Assembly (NCBI GenBank): GCA_964030785.1
Contig: OZ034979.1
Coordinates: 37,188,484-37,252,483, forward strand
DNA from: Siderastrea siderea
Taxonomy: Eukaryota; Cnidaria; Anthozoa; Scleractinia; Rhizangiidae
Direction: 5' to 3'
Length of the DNA stretch: 64,000 nucleotides
Below are positions 59,824 through 64,000 of the stretch, in pieces (within the stretch, counting starts at the first letter, position 1; each line of letters begins with the position of its first letter). The notes below the pieces were generated by a model. It had not been told where the DNA came from. It did not search any database and saw only the letters and a list, made by a program, of their open reading frames with translations. The translations under genes were made by a program, and so were the position numbers.

Positions 59824-60268
59824 CATTTATCGCAAATGTCACTGAAATCACTGCAAGCTCTCCCCACGTGTTCAAAATTCAATCGCAAACTAGGCTCATC
59901 TTTGCCTTAGCTTTTAAACTTTGTAAGGGTCAAACACTTGTAAACACAGGTCAGTGTGTTTTGTGAAATTAAAGTGGTTGAATTTGTCCTTGATCTTGAC
60001 GTGATAAAGACAAAAATTGTCTCATTGTCAAAGAAACTGTTTCTTGTGGTTTCGGCATCGCCAGGTTGGTTTCGGTTTAGTGAACACGACCGCGAATGAC
60101 CTCTTGCGCGCGCAAGCGGAAATCGTTGAAAATTACTTCCGGTGTTTTATGCTTTTTTTGAATAGCGCTAAAAAAGCTATATAATAAATAACATATTAAC
60201 CTCGTCCGTTCGGTTAGTAAGTGGTATATATTTCACTGTTGATTGGTCACACTTAAGGATTTAAGTAA
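59824..60268. other. Flank of the Crypton relic, no gene
   Basis: No ORF or repeat recognised; it may include the 3' end of the element. Confidence 0.4.
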
Positions 60269-61677
60269 CAACGCAAGAGAATGTGCTTTAATCATCGGTG
60301 AATTGTCAGAAGAGACCTGGAATCCTGACAAGCATTCTGAGGCAAAGCCGAGTAAGTTTGGGCGATATTTAAGGTGCTTTTTAGGGTAACAGTATCCGAC
60401 ACGACCAACTGATCGCATGAGTTCTCTTCCGTGTTAGAGAGAAATCGAGCCGAAAAATGTTTGCTCTGTTACGAAACTCGACAAGATGCACGATTTCCGT
60501 TGCCCTTGCTTTATGGCTTGTGTCGATCAAATTTTGAGTGTTTGCTCGAAACAAGTGACTGCGCAAAGGAGAAAACTACGTGCGCAGATTGTTACTCATA
60601 CTATTTTCGAGCTTGTGTGCAAAAAAATAAATAAATAAATAAATAAAGAAAAAGCCAGTTCAGTTTAGCTTCACGGAAACAAATGTACTTATGTTCATGT
60701 GCGTAAACGGAAAACTGGGCATAAGAATTCGTAAAAGTTTTGGCAACAATTTTTTTTCTGTTTACGGGGGCCTTGACGAATGTTGCTCTCGAACTGAGTT
60801 GTGTATTTTTTAGTGACTGAATTCCTGCAGCTCATAAGAACAGGGGCACCCAACGAAAAATTTTAGCGAAATACTTCAAATATTATTTTCTATTTTCTTA
60901 GATTGTTTCAGAGCTCTTTAGACGCATATTTGTGTCAGCTAACACAGGTTGATATGTTCGGAAGTCGTAGCTGAAAATTGAGGCCGCAGAAGAATTTAGG
61001 AAACAGAATCCTATCCGCCGAATTTCCGAGCTGCTGATAGCTCTCCAAAAATGCTAGCTGACCTTATTTTACAGTCTAAGCGATACATTTGCCCCTCCGA
61101 AAGCAATAGGAATTAATCAGTACCCTTGCTACGAAGGTCTGAGGTGATGTTTCGCCAAAGAAATATCTAGTTTTCACTACAATTAAATCCGAATATCTCA
61201 GGCGATTTAGGTCTCACCGAACAGATATTTCCCGAAAAGAACCGTTGGGTGCCCCTGATAAGAACTTTTCAGTTCTGTAATTTAGCAGCTTTTTTATCCG
61301 GGCCCGGGGAATTGGTCCGGCATACGACCGTTACATTGGAACTGAATAGGTTTGCAGGACTTCCTAACTTAACTAGAGCCTCTGGAAATAGAATTAAACA
61401 GCTAGTCAGATCCAATAATTATGCATATCTAGTTTTTGCATGCATCTTAAACTGGAAAATGACTGCCCACGAGCCATAGACCATTTCATTTTTGAGATAC
61501 CTTTTGTCTTCGCCTTTAAAGGAGGCTAGGTGCGTGATATTGTGATGAATATTGGATTAAGTTGTTGACTTTAAATAAAAAACTGCAAACGGAAATATTA
61601 TAAACTACAGTCACGTCAGGTCCCCAGTATCAAGTCTTTACACAGTATACAACTATTACTTGGTGAATGACGATGCC
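60269..61677. repeat. ~1.1-kb duplicated segment, copy 2 (with MITE insertion)
   Basis: Same order of motifs as 56446-57525, same strand. It is longer because of the 417-bp element at 60841-61257, absent from copy 1 (whose empty site reads CTCTTAAGAACTGTTTAG). Confidence 0.85.
60841..61257. mobile_element. 417-bp hAT-like MITE with target duplication
   Basis: Ends CAGGGGCACCCAACG and CGTTGGGTGCCCCTG are exact 15-bp inverted repeats. ATAAGAA flanks it at 60834-60840 and 61258-61264 (eight bases if the ambiguous C is counted). Copy 1 of the duplication gives the empty site, so the insertion came after the duplication. No ORF. Confidence 0.92.
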
Positions 61678-61960
61678 ATTCACAGACTCAAAAGTTAGAA
61701 CCACTATGTACAGCATAATAAACAGCACCACAGGAAAGTACTGGTCAGTAGCTTCCATTTGAATGGTCACACTTTGGGATTTCATTCACAGACTCAAAAG
61801 TTGAAACCACCCACTTGAAATTACTGTTCAATATTTCACTTAAAAGGTAGGGCCACCAAGAGTCACCTTGTACAGCATACACAACAGTACTACAGGAAAG
61901 AACGTACCGCTCAATATCTTGTCACTTGAATAAGTCACATTTCAGGCACAGACGTTCAAA
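61678..61960. repeat. ~112-bp dispersed repeat, about 2.5 units
   Basis: Same unit as 58380-58740, same orientation; it starts at the end of duplicated copy 2. Confidence 0.75.
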
Positions 61961-62359
61961 GATTAGCTCAAGGCAGTTTTAAAAAACGTAAAAAGAAAAC
62001 AACGCCAGTTGGCACAAAATGTTTTTCTTAGCAACGGTCTGGTCGTCGGATACACCAAGAATTTTGTTTTGACATGCGCCTCAGGTGCACGAAACGCAAT
62101 TGTCATCAAATTTTCAAAATATCACAAGTTTGTTTCGAACATAACGAAACTTGTTTTTCGTTATGTTCCTCACGCCCTTAGGTGATGCGTATCACAATGT
62201 TTTATTCCTCGGTTTGAGGATTAAAAGCGTTTTTCGGGATAGCTTTCGGGCATGCGTACTCTACCTCATAAGCAAAAGTGCCCAAAAGGCCGCCTGCGTT
62301 GCGAAGGATTCTTAAGTAAGAATTCCCGAAACTATAGTCCTAACTGTAGAGTCTTGTGG
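61961..62359. other. No gene or repeat recognised
   Basis: Mixed sequence with no long ORF. GTTTCGAACATAACGAAACT (62132) and CGTTATGTTCCT are a short inverted pair. Confidence 0.4.
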
Positions 62360-63085
62360 AATCAGCCTTATTTCTAGGGGACATAACTCAAACAATCGCA
62401 TATTGTTCTGGACCACCGTAGTCCCATCCGAAAACCCTGGATTTCTTGAATTTTTGTACGGCCCCAATCTTGCCTGGAGGCCACCAGACCTCTCGAGCTA
62501 CTGACCACTGGCAAGGAAAACCACCCTGCATTTTTTGACCTTTTGTGCAACCTTAAATAATGGTTGGATGGCTCCCAGGGGACCTAACGTACTGGAGGCT
62601 GTTCCAGAAATTATCAAACTTGTACAGTAGTACAATACACCCTCAGCCCACCCCACCCAAACCAATTCCGGGTTTCCTCCTTTTTTTTTACAGCCTAAAA
62701 CCTGGCTAGGGCACTCTCAGGAGACCTAACTCGCTGGAAAAAGAAATTTTCAAGGGAGCTGCCAATATGGTAACCGCCCCCCCCCCTCCCATAAAAGGGG
62801 AAGGGGGATTTCTCCAGCTTTTTTCTAGTCTTCAATCTGCCTGAGGCGTTCCTAGGGTATCAAACTTGTGCAATTACAGTATTTAGGAAAGTATCGGTAT
62901 AAAACTCATTGTTTTATTTATTTTCTAGTTTTTATTTGTTTCTATTAGTTTATTTGTTGCTCATCGTCCAGCAAAACAATGAAAGATTTGCTTTTATAAA
63001 AAAAATTCAGTTTCTTTCTCATTAATTTCTTTTTGACATAAGTCATTTGCAAAGCAATTGAATAAGAATGTACTAAGATATGAAC
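62360..63085. repeat. ~0.8-kb dispersed repeat, copy 2
   Basis: Shares GAATTTTTGTACGGCCCCAA, GAAAACCACCCTG, GACCTTTTGTGCAACC and the later TTTGCAAAGCAA part with 29985-30870, same strand. Confidence 0.7.
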
Positions 63086-63476
63086 TCGCTGCGTTTTTCC
63101 TCTATGAGTGTTACAGTCAATCGATGTCACCCGTGTCCAATGATTTGAAGATCTGAATCGAGTCTTCCAAATTATGCATCATTTTCAGGAAAAAACTACA
63201 CCTCATATTACACTTCGTTCTTTCATTTTCCTGGCGATTTTGAATTATTCATTCACACTTTACGCGTACATTTGGAGACTCTAGTCACCTTCCCAGTCGT
63301 CCTCGGCGAAATATCAAATGTAACGTCACCCGACGAACTCGGTGGGAAAAATTCGCTTCACGGTCGTTTCCAAGACTCCTTCTGTCACTCGAATCATTCA
63401 AATCTTCAAAATTCTGGAAACATCGACTGTAACGGTTATAACTTGTACATTCATATTAATAAACTTATACTTGAAA
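63086..63476. other. No gene or repeat recognised
   Basis: A 72-codon ORF at 63272 has no recognisable motif and is treated as chance. Confidence 0.4.
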
Positions 63477-64000
63477 TTATGAATATATGATATTCATATA
63501 TTTGAACTGCGGAATGAAGAAATAAATGTAAAGACGATCCTCGCAGTTATTAACGCAACTTATGCAGTTGCGAAAAGAAAGCCTGAAAAAATCAGGCTTG
63601 CCGGGACTCGAACCCTGACCTCTGCGATACCGGTGCAGCGCTCTAACCAATTGAGCTAACAAGCCAACTGGGAGCTGGTTATGAAATTGGTTCGTAATAT
63701 ACCCGGGGAAGATGAAGATGAAATTATGAATATATGATATTCATATATTTGAACTGCGGAATGAAGAAATAAATGTAAAGACGATCCTCGCAGTTATTAA
63801 CGCAACTTATGCAGTTGCGAAAAGAAAGCCTGAAAAAATCAGGCTTGCCGGGACTCGAACCCTGACCTCTGCGATACCGGTGCAGCGCTCTAACCAATTG
63901 AGCTAACAAGCCAACTGGGAGCTGGTTATGAAATTGGTTCGTAATATACCCGGGGAAGATGAAGATGAAATTATGAATATATGATATTCATATATTTGAA
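63477..64000 (-). repeat. 247-bp tandem array of a tRNA-like SINE unit
   Basis: Two complete units (63477-63723 and 63724-63970) and the start of a third (63971) that runs off the window. The units look identical base for base. Each has a 71-nt tRNA-like head on the minus strand (63595-63665, 63842-63912) with acceptor GGCTTGT/GCAAGCC, A box TAGCTCAATTGGTTAGAGC and B box GGTTCGAGTCC. Same family as 41046-41437 and the worn copy at 21688-21830. Confidence 0.9.

Noticed and set aside
63595..63912. Functional tRNA genes
   Set aside because: Cloverleaf heads lack U33 and have a loop-closing mismatch, and they are embedded in SINE units that recur elsewhere.

Overview
This is eukaryotic DNA. Genes are split into short exons with clean GT/AG borders, introns are long and AT-rich, and the introns are packed with miniature inverted-repeat elements (MITEs), tRNA-like SINEs, minisatellites and relics of Kolobok-like (TTAA target, THAP domain) and Crypton-like (tyrosine recombinase) transposons. 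This mix, with animal-type protein sequences, suggests an anthozoan cnidarian, most likely a stony coral. That identification is inference; no species is claimed.

Layout: (1) 1-6.4 kb, minus strand: the first seven exons of a coiled-coil protein gene that runs off the left edge. (2) 8.1-28.7 kb, plus strand: gene A, 18 exons, 1574 aa. (3) 31.4-55.0 kb, minus strand: gene B, 16 exons, 1565 aa, a paralogue of A in tail-to-tail orientation. (4) 55-64 kb: no intact gene, but a broken third copy of the esterase exon, a ~1.1 kb segment present twice, a decayed Crypton-type recombinase gene, several MITEs and, at the right edge, a 247-bp tandem array of a tRNA-like SINE.

The main result is the architecture of genes A and B. 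Each reads in one frame, with the same intron phases, as signal peptide, then a Notum/pectin-acetylesterase (PAE) hydrolase domain with its Ser-Asp-His triad, a single membrane helix, a cytosolic ABCG-type ATPase domain (Walker A, LSGGQ, Walker B and H-loop all intact), six membrane helices and a long charged cytosolic tail. In gene A only 351 bp separate the exon ending the esterase/anchor part from the first ATPase exon. An extracellular Notum-like esterase tethered to an ABCG half-transporter is not an arrangement I know as described. It suggests export of a lipid or other acylated substrate coupled to deacylation at the cell surface (hypothesis). Intron 1 of each gene has an in-frame stop at or just past the donor site, so intron retention would give a secreted esterase-like form.

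The two genes differ in the linker before Walker A, in the tail, and in one intron (A has an intron after LSGGQ, B does not). Exon borders were read by eye from frame, splice consensus and paralogue agreement; no transcript data were available.
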